Source: CAYHKY01 sp964357355
Lineage (GTDB): Bacteria > Patescibacteriota > Microgenomatia > UBA10105
Reading direction: 5' to 3'
NCBI GenBank assembly: GCA_964357355.1
Contig: CAYHKY010000036.1
Span: 1 to 14,009, forward strand
Length of the DNA stretch: 14,009 nucleotides
The translations under genes and the position numbers were made by a program. A model generated the notes under the pieces. It made no database searches, was not told where the DNA came from, and saw only the letters and a program-made list of their open reading frames with translations. Of this stretch, positions 1-6,569 are shown in pieces. Each line of letters starts with the position of its first letter. The first letter of the stretch is position 1.

Positions 1-2
1 TT

Positions 3-572
3 TCAGCTTCAGAAATACGACGAATTCACGAATTCATCGATATTCATGGAGGCAGGGCTGTCTCAAACACATCTCTTATAAACTACATTAATGGGGAACT
101 GCGTGCTTATCTTAATGAACAACTTCTACCCGTATTAATCACTGCCGCCAAAAAATTGATGAGCGGTGAATATATTAAGGATGAGTTAAAAATAATAGTT
201 TCGACGCTTGCATTTGCGCAACAAGTACTTCTGGGTGAAAAAATTGCGGAAATTACCGGATTGAAAGTCAGGAATTGGGTAAATGATACCGTACAGCGAA
301 ATATTCTGATGTATGATCCCGTAAGAAGAAACAATTTTGTGGAGGAGAAAAAAATGCCGGTCTCAGGTTGCGGAGGTAGTACTAATGGAGACAAAGATAT
401 ATTTGGACGATCGTCTTCATTGACACAAATACTTAACCCACGAATGGCTTCAAACGAAGATGAACATGGTTCACTCGAATTTGAGTGTCCCAAATGTCAT
501 GAACAAGTCAAACGCCCACAAGGAAAGTTAATTGATAAATGTCCCAAATGCGGGGGAGACGTGCGTTGTTGA
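3..572 (+). CDS. Zinc-ribbon protein, 5' end cut by window
   Basis: The frame is open from the first bases of the window to a TGA at 570-572, so the gene probably begins upstream; an internal ATG at 156 would give only 138 residues. About 189 codons are visible. The first half is helical in character with no recognised motif. The middle is Gly/Ser rich and probably flexible. The C-terminus carries two CPKC-type knuckles (CPKCHEQ, then CPKCGGD) about 14 residues apart, the pattern of a zinc ribbon, and it ends in Cys. It lies 48 bp upstream of the next + strand gene and may share an operon with the secretion-like ATPase. I do not recognise the family. The coding call is strong; the function is unknown. 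Confidence 0.7.
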   Translation, partial: SASEIRRIHEFIDIHGGRAVSNTSLINYINGELRAYLNEQLLPVLITAAKKLMSGEYIKDELKIIVSTLAFAQQVLLGEKIAEITGLKVRNWVNDTVQRNILMYDPVRRNNFVEEKKMPVSGCGGSTNGDKDIFGRSSSLTQILNPRMASNEDEHGSLEFECPKCHEQVKRPQGKLIDKCPKCGGDVRC

Positions 573-620
573 CGGAGGCTATGGTATGATACGAATACTT
601 TATAAAAGCTGCCTGAAAAA

Positions 621-1073
621 ATGCCCGATGACCGATTACAATCACGTGTTACATCTTCTCACACCCCTGTAACAGGTGGTGTTACTTCTCCGGTGTCTAC
701 ATCTGGTCAAGGTTCATTTACCAAAGAACAAGAGCCGATTCCTGGTAAAGAATCGATCGCGATTGAACCAATGGGGGGAGAACTTGAATTAACACCTGAA
801 CTTGAACGGGCTGGTGCAGAAATTCGCAGTGAAACGATTGTATTGCCTCCGGATATGAAGAAAATGGGGATCCAGTCAGTTGGTAACGCGACACCTGTTA
901 CCACGACCACGGTGCAGTTGCCATTAAGTGACGACCAAATTGTTACGGGGTTACATGCGCCAATTATTTCCAGTATCCGTTGGCTGGCGGAATGGTGTAT
1001 CAGACTTTTAAAAAAAACCCATTATCATCTGAAAATAATTGCCGGACACGGAATTAGGGAAAGGGACCAGTAG
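621..1073 (+). CDS. Small protein of unknown function, ATPase-linked
   Basis: A 150-residue product. The first ~95 residues are rich in Thr, Ser, Pro, Gly and Glu and look disordered. The last ~45 residues (from LPLSDDQIVTGLHAP) look folded, with an amphipathic Trp-rich helix (SIRWLAEWCIRLLKK) and a basic tail. There is no signal peptide or clear membrane span. The gene ends 2 bp before the ATG of the VirD4/TraD-like ATPase, so the two are almost certainly cotranscribed and perhaps partners. A possible extended -10 (TGGTATGAT) lies about 30 bp upstream. The family is not recognised. Confidence 0.7.
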   Translation: MPDDRLQSRVTSSHTPVTGGVTSPVSTSGQGSFTKEQEPIPGKESIAIEPMGGELELTPELERAGAEIRSETIVLPPDMKKMGIQSVGNATPVTTTTVQLPLSDDQIVTGLHAPIISSIRWLAEWCIRLLKKTHYHLKIIAGHGIRERDQ

Positions 1074-1075
1074 CT

Positions 1076-3427
1076 ATGCAAGATCCCGAAGTTTTAGCAA
1101 ATTTCATCTACCAACTGGAGGTTTTTGGTATATTAACGGGGTTTTTTACATTTCTCATTCTTGGAGCGGTTGCTTTCGCGTTTTTAATTATCTTGTGGTG
1201 GCGGTATAAAGATCGGGAAGAGTATTCACTTGAGTACGTGCTTTTACAGGTGGCGATTCCCAGAGACAGTGAAGTGAAAATTGACGCAGCTGAGCAAATG
1301 TTTTCCGCACTTGCCTCACTATACAAAAGCAGCTGGTTTTCTTTCCTCAAACCGCAGACGCACGTCAGTTTTGAAATTGTGGCAACTTATGGTGAAATCA
1401 GTTTCTATGTTTCAACTCCTGCCAAATTACAGGATCTGATTGAGAAGCAGATATATGGAGCATATCCGGGAGCAGATATAAATATTGTTGAGGAATATAA
1501 TATTTTCTCAAAATCAGGCAATGTTGCATTTGCAGCCTTGAAGCTCAAAAGTGATGATTATTTTCCTATGCGGACTTTTCGGGAACTGCCAACCGACCCA
1601 CTCTCTTCTATAACGTCGGTTCTTTCCAAAATGCAGCAAGGGGAAGGAGCAGTAGTCCAAGTACTGGTTTCTCCAGCCGGCGGCAAATGGAAAAAGAGGG
1701 GACAGTCATTTGTTTCACATATCAAAAAGCAGGAATCTGATCCTGAGAAAGCCAAATTTTCTTATGATCCCAAAACACTTGAATCAATTACCAACAAATG
1801 CACCCGGGCAGGTTTTAAGACAGTCGTCCGCATGGTTGTTTCTTCAACTAGCAAAGAGGTTGCAGATATGCATCTTACCAATCTCAAAGGAGTGTTTTCA
1901 CAGTTTTCCTCTGATCAAAACTCATTTACCGGAACCAAACACCTGATAAAAAGATTGTTCATGATTGATTTTATTTACCGCTATTTTCCCATTCTTGATA
2001 TTCCCAGATTTGCACAAACATCAATACTATCAAGCGAGGAACTCGCCACGCTTTTCCATTTTCCCAATAAATCGGTCGAAACTCCCAATATCCGTTGGCT
2101 TAATGCCAAACGTGCCCCGGCTTCATCCAAGATTCCAACCAGCGGAATGTTTTTGGGAAATTCCAGGTACAGGGGCGTAGTCCGGCCGGTATTTTTGGGC
2201 AAAGATGATCGTAGGCGTCATGTATATTCAATCGGAAAAACCGGAGTTGGGAAATCAGAGCTCTTAAGCTCCATGATCCTTCAGGACATCAGAAATGGGG
2301 AAGGTGTATGTTTCATTGACCCGCATGACACAATAGAAAAAATCCTGCCGCGGATTCCTCCGGAACGGGCCGAGGATGTCATTTATTTTGACCCTTCAGA
2401 TACAGAGCGGCCGATGGGGTTAAACATGCTCGAGGCCAAGACGGAAGAGCAGAAACATTTCGTCGCGACTTCGATTGTGGGACTCATGTACAAGCTCTAT
2501 GATCCCATGAAAACCGGAATCATCGGACCCCGTTTTGAGCACGCCGTCAGAAACGCGATGTTGACGGTTATGTGCGAACCGGGAAGCACGTTTGTGGAAA
2601 TCGTTCGGGTTTTGACTGACTCATCATTTGTGCAGCAACTTTTACCAAAAGTACAGGATCCGATCATCCGTCGTTACTGGACTGATCAGATTGCCCAAAC
2701 CGCAGATTTTCACAAATCGGAAGTTCTGGATTATATCGTATCCAAGTTCGGCCGGTTCGTAACTAACAAACTCATGCGCAACATCATTGGTCAAAGCAAA
2801 TCATCATTTGATTTCCGCAAAGTTATGGATGATAGGAAAATACTGCTCATCAATTTGGCTAAAGGCAAAATAGGGGAAGAGAACAGCAATTTCCTGGGTC
2901 TTATCTTAGTACCAAAAATCCTCATCGCTGCCATGAGCAGACAAGACACGCCGGAAGATAACCGCCGAGACTTTTACATGTATGTTGACGAGTTTCAAAA
3001 TTTTGCCACTCCCGACTTTGCGCAAATTCTGTCTGAGGCCAGGAAATACCGGTTGAATTTGACGGTAGCAAATCAATTTATCGGCCAGATGGAAGAAGAA
3101 GTCAAAAACGCAATATTTGGCAACGTAGGAACTCTTGCTACTTTTCGTGTCGGAGTCACTGATGCCAACTATCTCCAGCATGAATTCGCACCTATATTTA
3201 ACGAATCAGATCTTATCAATGTTGAGCGTTACAATGCTTACGTAAAAACCGTCGTGAACAACGAGCCGATTCCTCCTTTTAGTGTTGACATGACTCGGGA
3301 TATTGAGGCTGAACGAAAGGCGGCGAACCCCAAAGTTGCACAAGCTCTCATCCAATTGTCACGCCTCAAATACGGCCGGCCCCGGGAATTAGTTGAAGCT
3401 GAGATTGCCTTAAGGGCGAAGCTGTGA
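1076..3427 (+). CDS. Membrane-anchored VirD4/TraD-type ATPase (type IV secretion-like)
   Basis: A 783-residue protein. Residues ~15-42 form one strong transmembrane helix followed by WWRYKDREEY, which would place the bulk in the cytoplasm. Residues ~50-380 are a family-specific region. A RecA/FtsK-like motor follows: Walker A GKTGVGKS at 387-394, then FIDPHD, and Walker B MYVDEFQNF with Asp638/Glu639. Hexameric pumps of this class couple ATP hydrolysis to DNA or protein transfer across the membrane (type IV secretion coupling proteins, VirB4/DUF87 relatives). The ATG is preceded by an AGGGAAAGGGA ribosome site and follows the upstream stop by 2 bp. No relaxase, VirB6/VirB8 or pilin gene is visible here, so a conjugation role is unproven; a DNA uptake or secretion role is equally possible. 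Confidence 0.85.
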   Translation: MQDPEVLANFIYQLEVFGILTGFFTFLILGAVAFAFLIILWWRYKDREEYSLEYVLLQVAIPRDSEVKIDAAEQMFSALASLYKSSWFSFLKPQTHVSFEIVATYGEISFYVSTPAKLQDLIEKQIYGAYPGADINIVEEYNIFSKSGNVAFAALKLKSDDYFPMRTFRELPTDPLSSITSVLSKMQQGEGAVVQVLVSPAGGKWKKRGQSFVSHIKKQESDPEKAKFSYDPKTLESITNKCTRAGFKTVVRMVVSSTSKEVADMHLTNLKGVFSQFSSDQNSFTGTKHLIKRLFMIDFIYRYFPILDIPRFAQTSILSSEELATLFHFPNKSVETPNIRWLNAKRAPASSKIPTSGMFLGNSRYRGVVRPVFLGKDDRRRHVYSIGKTGVGKSELLSSMILQDIRNGEGVCFIDPHDTIEKILPRIPPERAEDVIYFDPSDTERPMGLNMLEAKTEEQKHFVATSIVGLMYKLYDPMKTGIIGPRFEHAVRNAMLTVMCEPGSTFVEIVRVLTDSSFVQQLLPKVQDPIIRRYWTDQIAQTADFHKSEVLDYIVSKFGRFVTNKLMRNIIGQSKSSFDFRKVMDDRKILLINLAKGKIGEENSNFLGLILVPKILIAAMSRQDTPEDNRRDFYMYVDEFQNFATPDFAQILSEARKYRLNLTVANQFIGQMEEEVKNAIFGNVGTLATFRVGVTDANYLQHEFAPIFNESDLINVERYNAYVKTVVNNEPIPPFSVDMTRDIEAERKAANPKVAQALIQLSRLKYGRPRELVEAEIALRAKL

Positions 3428-3431
3428 ATCT

Positions 3432-3791
3432 TTATTTATTATTTATAATTTCAACTTTAACCAATAAGCGTTTAGTTGAAGGTTGATATGCTACGGGTTG
3501 AAGCTTGTATGGTGGGCCAATAATGACATCATTTGGTAGCAGACCCTCATTTTTTAGTTTTAACCAAATATCAGCGGAATAATTATGTAAAAGTTGAGGA
3601 TCAATTTTCTTGGGATTTATTGATATTGGAGATAAAGTTATATAAAAACCTGGTGGAAGATCATTTTTTGCAGCTTTTTCAAGATCATTAAAGTCGTATA
3701 ACTTTATTGATAACGAGGCAGGTGTTGGTTCATGAATTATAGAGATACTGAATCCTGTAGCCCGTCTAAACCATTCTTCGACATTTCGCAT
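3432..3791 (-). CDS. Hypothetical protein
   Basis: 119 residues, soluble by eye, with no cysteines, signal peptide or membrane span. The sequence alternates short charged helices (EEWFRRATGF, DFNDLEKAAKND) with beta-like segments (FYITLSPISI, RLLVKVEIIN). It is convergent with the ATPase gene, with 4 bp between the stop codons, and divergent from the tRNA-Ile gene. Nothing identifies a family. The reading frame is tidy and fills the gap between two well supported features, which is the main reason to accept it. Confidence 0.55.
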   Translation of the reverse strand: MRNVEEWFRRATGFSISIIHEPTPASLSIKLYDFNDLEKAAKNDLPPGFYITLSPISINPKKIDPQLLHNYSADIWLKLKNEGLLPNDVIIGPPYKLQPVAYQPSTKRLLVKVEIINNK

Positions 3792-3812
3792 ATTTAAAGT
3801 TTAAATAAGCTT

Positions 3813-3840
3813 TTGCGTAGATCCTGTTCTATAGTACAAT
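3813..3840 (+). promoter_or_regulatory. Probable promoter of tRNA-Ile
   Basis: TTGCGT (3813-3818), a 16-bp spacer and TACAAT (3835-3840). The expected start lies a few bases before the mature tRNA 5' end at 3849. Confidence 0.5.
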
Positions 3841-3848
3841 ACTTGTGC

Positions 3849-3923
3849 GCGCCTGTAGCTCAGTGGCAGAGCGCTACTCTTATAAAGTAGATGTCCTTGG
3901 TTCGATCCCAAGCAGGCGCACCA
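3849..3923 (+). tRNA. tRNA-Ile (anticodon UAU), CCA encoded
   Basis: A full cloverleaf can be drawn: acceptor GCGCCTG/CAGGCGC, D stem GCTC/GAGC with a GG-containing loop, anticodon stem CTACT/AGTAG around loop CTTATAA (anticodon TAT), T arm CTTGG-TTCGATC-CCAAG, A73, and an encoded CCA at 3921-3923. It would read AUA codons directly. Most bacteria read AUA with tRNA-Ile(CAU) modified by TilS, so this anticodon is uncommon. It stands alone between two minus-strand genes with its own promoter, and no strong terminator hairpin follows. Confidence 0.95.
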
Positions 3924-3953
3924 TAAAAAGTAAAAAAATTTATTAATGTGTAT

Positions 3954-4358
3954 TTATTCTACAGGAAATATATATCCAAGTCCCGATCTATAGGTAGGAA
4001 TTTCTCTAATTAACGTTAAAGCTCCATCTATGATCCCATTACGATAAAGTTCTGGGTCGACTCCTAAGCTTGTGGCATCAAATTCAATATTTCGGTCAAA
4101 TTGATCTATAAATTCAGGATGAAAATATTTTTCTAAATGTCCATATCTATCATCATAGGAAGCATTATACAATTCAGTCAGATCACTTCTCATCGGAAAG
4201 CTACCTGCAAGGCCCAATGCCCTAACGCGAGCCTTTTTAACACATTCTGGGATTCTGGGATGGGGAATGCACTGTAAGCTTCGGAATTGATGTAGACAAT
4301 TTCCTTCATCAGCTTGGAATGGGCAGATGACATTGCGTTCTGAAGGATGAGGTGACAT
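3954..4358 (-). CDS. Cysteine-containing protein of unknown function, downstream of xer-like gene
   Basis: 134 residues. The N-terminal part has four regularly placed cysteines (VICPF, GNCLHQ, LQCIPHP, PECVKK) within about 30 residues together with several His, which suggests a small metal site. The rest is acidic/aromatic with no known motif and no membrane span. The ATG lies 2 bp beyond the stop of the tyrosine recombinase gene, with GAGGAG at the end of that gene serving as ribosome site, so the two are translationally linked. A recombination accessory role is a guess from this linkage; I do not recognise the family. Confidence 0.65.
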   Translation of the reverse strand: MSPHPSERNVICPFQADEGNCLHQFRSLQCIPHPRIPECVKKARVRALGLAGSFPMRSDLTELYNASYDDRYGHLEKYFHPEFIDQFDRNIEFDATSLGVDPELYRNGIIDGALTLIREIPTYRSGLGYIFPVE

Positions 4359-4360
4359 TC

Positions 4361-5227
4361 TTATAGCTCCTCAAGTTTCACACTTTTCTCGACTTTGCCT
4401 TTGACGAATTCGAGGTATTTCTCTGTCGTTGACAGGCGTTTGTGGCCGACAAGTTTAGAGATTATGGTTAAAGGAGTGCCGCTCATCAAGTGGTGGGCGA
4501 TAAAAGTGTGTCTCAAGTCGTTGACTTTAGCATTGTCGATGCCTGCCAGTTTAAAGTAACGGTCGATTGCCGTTCTGATATTTCTGATAAGAAGGGGGCG
4601 GCCGGTTTTGGTGACAAATAGAGTTTTGTTTTGCGTCTTAGGCCTGATCTCTTTGTAATGGTCAATGGCAATTTTGGCTGCTTTATTTAAAGGGACGTTG
4701 CGTTCGAAATGAGATTCTTGGGGAGCGATGTGGAGTTCAGTGTCTTTGATATCATCTAAGGTAAGAGTTGCGAGTTCTCCGATGCGCAAACCGGTTTGCA
4801 GAAAGAGTTCGACAATTGCCGAAATGCGCACATCATCCCGGCAGGCATCTCTGAGTGCCCGGTATTCAACTTTGGAAAGAATTCGGGGTGGTTTTACTTC
4901 ATACTTGGGATGGGAGATATCATTTGCCGGATCGTTACTCACGTGACCGTTGGATTTGAGAAAGCGGTAAAAAGTTTTGATGGAGTTGATTTTTCGGGAG
5001 ATTGATTTTGGAGTATATCCGTCTTTGCCAAGTTTAGTTAAAAATGCTTCCAATTCCTCTTTTGTAATCTCGGGAATCTGCTTTTTCCCCATGTCTTTGA
5101 GAAATAGTACTAGCTGGTCGATATCTTTACTATAGGCAACAACAGTAGCCCGGGCACGCTTGCGGCCTTGTAAAAATTGCACGAATTCCTCGTGCGCATG
5201 AGTCAATTCAACAGTTTGACCAGTCAT
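4361..5227 (-). CDS. XerC/XerD-like tyrosine recombinase (integrase family)
   Basis: 288 residues, the usual Xer length. Residues ~5-95 form the core-binding (SAM-like) domain; 115-280 form the catalytic domain. Visible catalytic residues are Arg148 (TGLRIGEL), Arg239-His240 (DLRHTF), His262 (LVGHKRL) and the nucleophile Tyr271 (TTEKYLEF). Two positions differ from the canonical set: the first His of the HxxR motif is Asn236 (NDLR), and the beta-hairpin stretch that usually carries the catalytic Lys reads ESHFERNVPL without a Lys. The likely role is chromosome dimer resolution or site-specific integration. A near-consensus promoter lies immediately upstream and leaves almost no leader. The Cys-containing gene follows in the same operon. 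Confidence 0.88.
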   Translation of the reverse strand: MTGQTVELTHAHEEFVQFLQGRKRARATVVAYSKDIDQLVLFLKDMGKKQIPEITKEELEAFLTKLGKDGYTPKSISRKINSIKTFYRFLKSNGHVSNDPANDISHPKYEVKPPRILSKVEYRALRDACRDDVRISAIVELFLQTGLRIGELATLTLDDIKDTELHIAPQESHFERNVPLNKAAKIAIDHYKEIRPKTQNKTLFVTKTGRPLLIRNIRTAIDRYFKLAGIDNAKVNDLRHTFIAHHLMSGTPLTIISKLVGHKRLSTTEKYLEFVKGKVEKSVKLEEL

Positions 5228-5236
5228 AATTGGCCT

Positions 5237-5266
5237 ATAATATCACTTTAGAGGCAGATTTGTCAA
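5237..5266 (-). promoter_or_regulatory. Promoter of the xer-like gene, near-leaderless
   Basis: On the minus strand, TTGACA (5266-5261), an 18-bp spacer and TATTAT (5242-5237). Transcription should begin near 5230, only about 3 nt before the ATG at 5227, so the mRNA is effectively leaderless. Confidence 0.7.
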
Positions 5267-5330
5267 TGAAGTGAAAGTAGTATAGCATAGATAAAATACT
5301 GAAGCGAGCTTCAATATTACTTATTTTCTC

Positions 5331-5675
5331 ATGAAACAGCGCCTTATAATGTTTTCCATAAGCTTATTTTGTCTTGTGAGTATTGTGGGTATCAGCAGGT
5401 CTATTTATACATTGTGGAAGCAAGGGGGAGTGATTGCAGAGCACGAGGCAGTCCTGGTGAAGCTGCAGGAAGAAAATCAGCAGTTACAAAAAAAACTTGC
5501 TGATGTGAGAAGTGTAGAGTATATAGAACATGCTGCCAGGGAGAAGCTCAATCTGCAAAAAGCTGGGGAGGTGGTGGTAGTACTACCTAAATCCCAAGTT
5601 TGGGATCCCAATGAAGAAAATATACCGGAGCCAAGGCTGTCTAACTGGCAACAATGGTGGAAACTTTTCTTTTAA
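5331..5675 (+). CDS. FtsB/DivIC-family cell division protein
   Basis: 114 residues with the family layout: a short basic N-terminus, one transmembrane helix (residues ~6-23), a coiled coil (~35-60, with LQEENQQLQKKL), then the conserved block YIEHAAREKLNLQKAGEVVVVLP (residues 64-86), which is the septum formation initiator signature. It would sit in the cytoplasmic membrane with the coiled coil outside, joining FtsL and FtsQ homologues at the division site. The tail ends in a Trp-rich segment. It is divergent from the xer-like gene with a ~100-bp shared gap, and no other division genes are in view. The assignment is firm at family level; FtsB versus DivIC naming depends on lineage. Confidence 0.88.
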   Translation: MKQRLIMFSISLFCLVSIVGISRSIYTLWKQGGVIAEHEAVLVKLQEENQQLQKKLADVRSVEYIEHAAREKLNLQKAGEVVVVLPKSQVWDPNEENIPEPRLSNWQQWWKLFF

Positions 5676-5707
5676 GACGTTTAAAATGGGATATTGTTTT
5701 TCTTAGG

Positions 5708-5780
5708 TAGCAGGGGTGGGAGTCGAACCCACGACCGCAGCGTTATGAATGCTGTGCTCTAACCACTGAGCTACCCTGCC
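5708..5780 (-). tRNA. tRNA-Met (CAU), elongator type
   Basis: The minus strand folds as acceptor GGCAGGG/CCCTGCT (G1 paired with U72), D arm GCTC-AGTGGTTA-GAGC, anticodon arm CAGCA-TTCATAA-CGCTG (anticodon CAT, with an A31/C39 mismatch), and T arm GTGGG-TTCGACT-CCCAC, with discriminator A. The genome continues CCT, so the final A of CCA is not encoded. The paired acceptor end and the D-arm/anticodon context (TTAGAGCACA) resemble elongator tRNA-Met. The tRNA-Ile(CAU) alternative is less likely because a tRNA-Ile(UAU) is present 1.8 kb away. Confidence 0.9.
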
Positions 5781-5788
5781 GCAGGATT

Positions 5789-5817
5789 ATTTTAGCAGAG
5801 GAAATCACTCTTGACAA
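5789..5817 (-). promoter_or_regulatory. Promoter of tRNA-Met
   Basis: On the minus strand, TTGTCA (5817-5812), a 17-bp spacer and TAAAAT (5794-5789), ending about 9 bp before the tRNA 5' end at 5780. Its -35 box overlaps the -35 box of the divergent vapBC promoter. Confidence 0.65.
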
Positions 5818-5843
5818 TATATAATACATTGATACAATTGTAT
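5811..5843 (+). promoter_or_regulatory. vapBC promoter with palindromic operator
   Basis: TTGACA (5811-5816), a 16-bp spacer and TACAAT (5833-5838). The perfect 12-bp palindrome ATACAATTGTAT (5832-5843) covers the -10 box. It is a natural binding site for the ribbon-helix-helix antitoxin, as expected for toxin-antitoxin autoregulation. Transcription would start within 2-3 nt of the ATG at 5847. Confidence 0.65.
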
Positions 5844-5846
5844 TGT

Positions 5847-6107
5847 ATGAATTACGTAACCACAAATATCCGACTTCCTGAAGTTGATTATTTACGTCTT
5901 AAATCTGAGGCTGCGCGGAATAGATTGAGTTTATCTGCAGTGATTAGAAAAAAAATTACTACAAGTTATCAACCCCGTCGTTCTCAAACAGAAGTGAAGA
6001 AAATGTTGGTTGAGCTTGCAAAGTTAGCCAGGGAAAACGCAAAACAATTAAAAGGATATAAATCGGTTCAAGTAATTCGTGAGATGCGAGATCAGGCAAA
6101 ATGGTAA
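5847..6107 (+). CDS. vapB: VapB-type antitoxin, ribbon-helix-helix
   Basis: 86 residues from the ATG at 5847. A longer in-frame TTG start at 5811 is rejected because it lies inside the -35 box. The N-terminal ~40 residues (TTNIRLPEVDYLRLK through LSAVIRKKI) show the beta strand plus two helices of a CopG/Arc-type DNA-binding fold. The C-terminal half is a charged helix of the kind that wraps around a PIN toxin. The stop overlaps the toxin start by 7 bp (6101-6107), giving translational coupling. The likely role is to neutralise VapC and repress the operon through the palindrome over the promoter. The exact RHH subfamily is not certain. Confidence 0.82.
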   Translation: MNYVTTNIRLPEVDYLRLKSEAARNRLSLSAVIRKKITTSYQPRRSQTEVKKMLVELAKLARENAKQLKGYKSVQVIREMRDQAKW

Positions 6108-6508
6108 TAATTGATACTTCAATAGTCTTTAAATGGTTTGCCGAACAGGAGGTAAACCATAAACTCGCCCTAAAATTACTCGAAAAATATCTCTCAGGAG
6201 AAGAAGAAATAACGATTCCTGATTTACTTCTATATGAGTTGACCAATGCGTGGAGTACCAAAACTGGGTTGGATTTGATCCAAATAACTAAGAATCTAGT
6301 TAAATTAGAAGCATACACATTACCTATGGTGAGTGTGAGTTTTGCCTTACTAAAATACGCCAGTCATTTTGCGAGAGTACATCAAGTATCAGTTTATGAT
6401 GCAGTGTATGCTGTATTGGCAGATGATTTTGGATGTAACTTGATTACTGCCGATGAACGATTTGTAACCAGGGTCAATTTACCTTTCGTAAAGTTATTGG
6501 GAAAATAA
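6101..6508 (+). CDS. vapC: VapC-type PIN-domain ribonuclease toxin
   Basis: 135 residues, standard PIN length. The acidic active-site set is present in order: Asp5 (MVIIDTSIVFKW), Glu46 (LLLYELTNA), Asp100 (SVYDAVYAVLA) and Asp118 (LITADERF). It is a Mg-dependent endoribonuclease; well studied enteric VapC toxins cut initiator tRNA in the anticodon stem-loop, and others cut different tRNAs or 23S rRNA. Its start overlaps the antitoxin stop. The pair sits exactly between an elongator tRNA-Met and an initiator tRNA gene, which makes tRNA-fMet a sensible but unproven target. The identity as a VapBC pair is firm; the substrate is inference. Confidence 0.9.
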   Translation: MVIIDTSIVFKWFAEQEVNHKLALKLLEKYLSGEEEITIPDLLLYELTNAWSTKTGLDLIQITKNLVKLEAYTLPMVSVSFALLKYASHFARVHQVSVYDAVYAVLADDFGCNLITADERFVTRVNLPFVKLLGK

Positions 6509-6529
6509 AGAGTATTTATCTTGTTTAGT

Positions 6530-6558
6530 TTGACGTACCACCTTTCTCCACGTATAAT
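6530..6558 (+). promoter_or_regulatory. Promoter of initiator tRNA
   Basis: TTGACG (6530-6535), a 17-bp spacer and a consensus TATAAT (6553-6558), placing the start about 5 nt before the tRNA 5' end at 6570. It is among the strongest promoters in the window. Confidence 0.8.
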
Positions 6559-6569
6559 GAATCTCATGC

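Noticed and set aside
107..493. Minus-strand 128-residue frame
   Set aside because: It is the antisense shadow of the zinc-ribbon gene, with low-complexity Ser/Phe content and no motif.
1108..3181. Short frames on both strands inside the ATPase gene
   Set aside because: All overlap a gene with clear Walker motifs and show no independent start signals or domains.
5811..5846. Longer antitoxin starting at TTG 5811
   Set aside because: This segment contains the -35 and -10 boxes and the operator palindrome.
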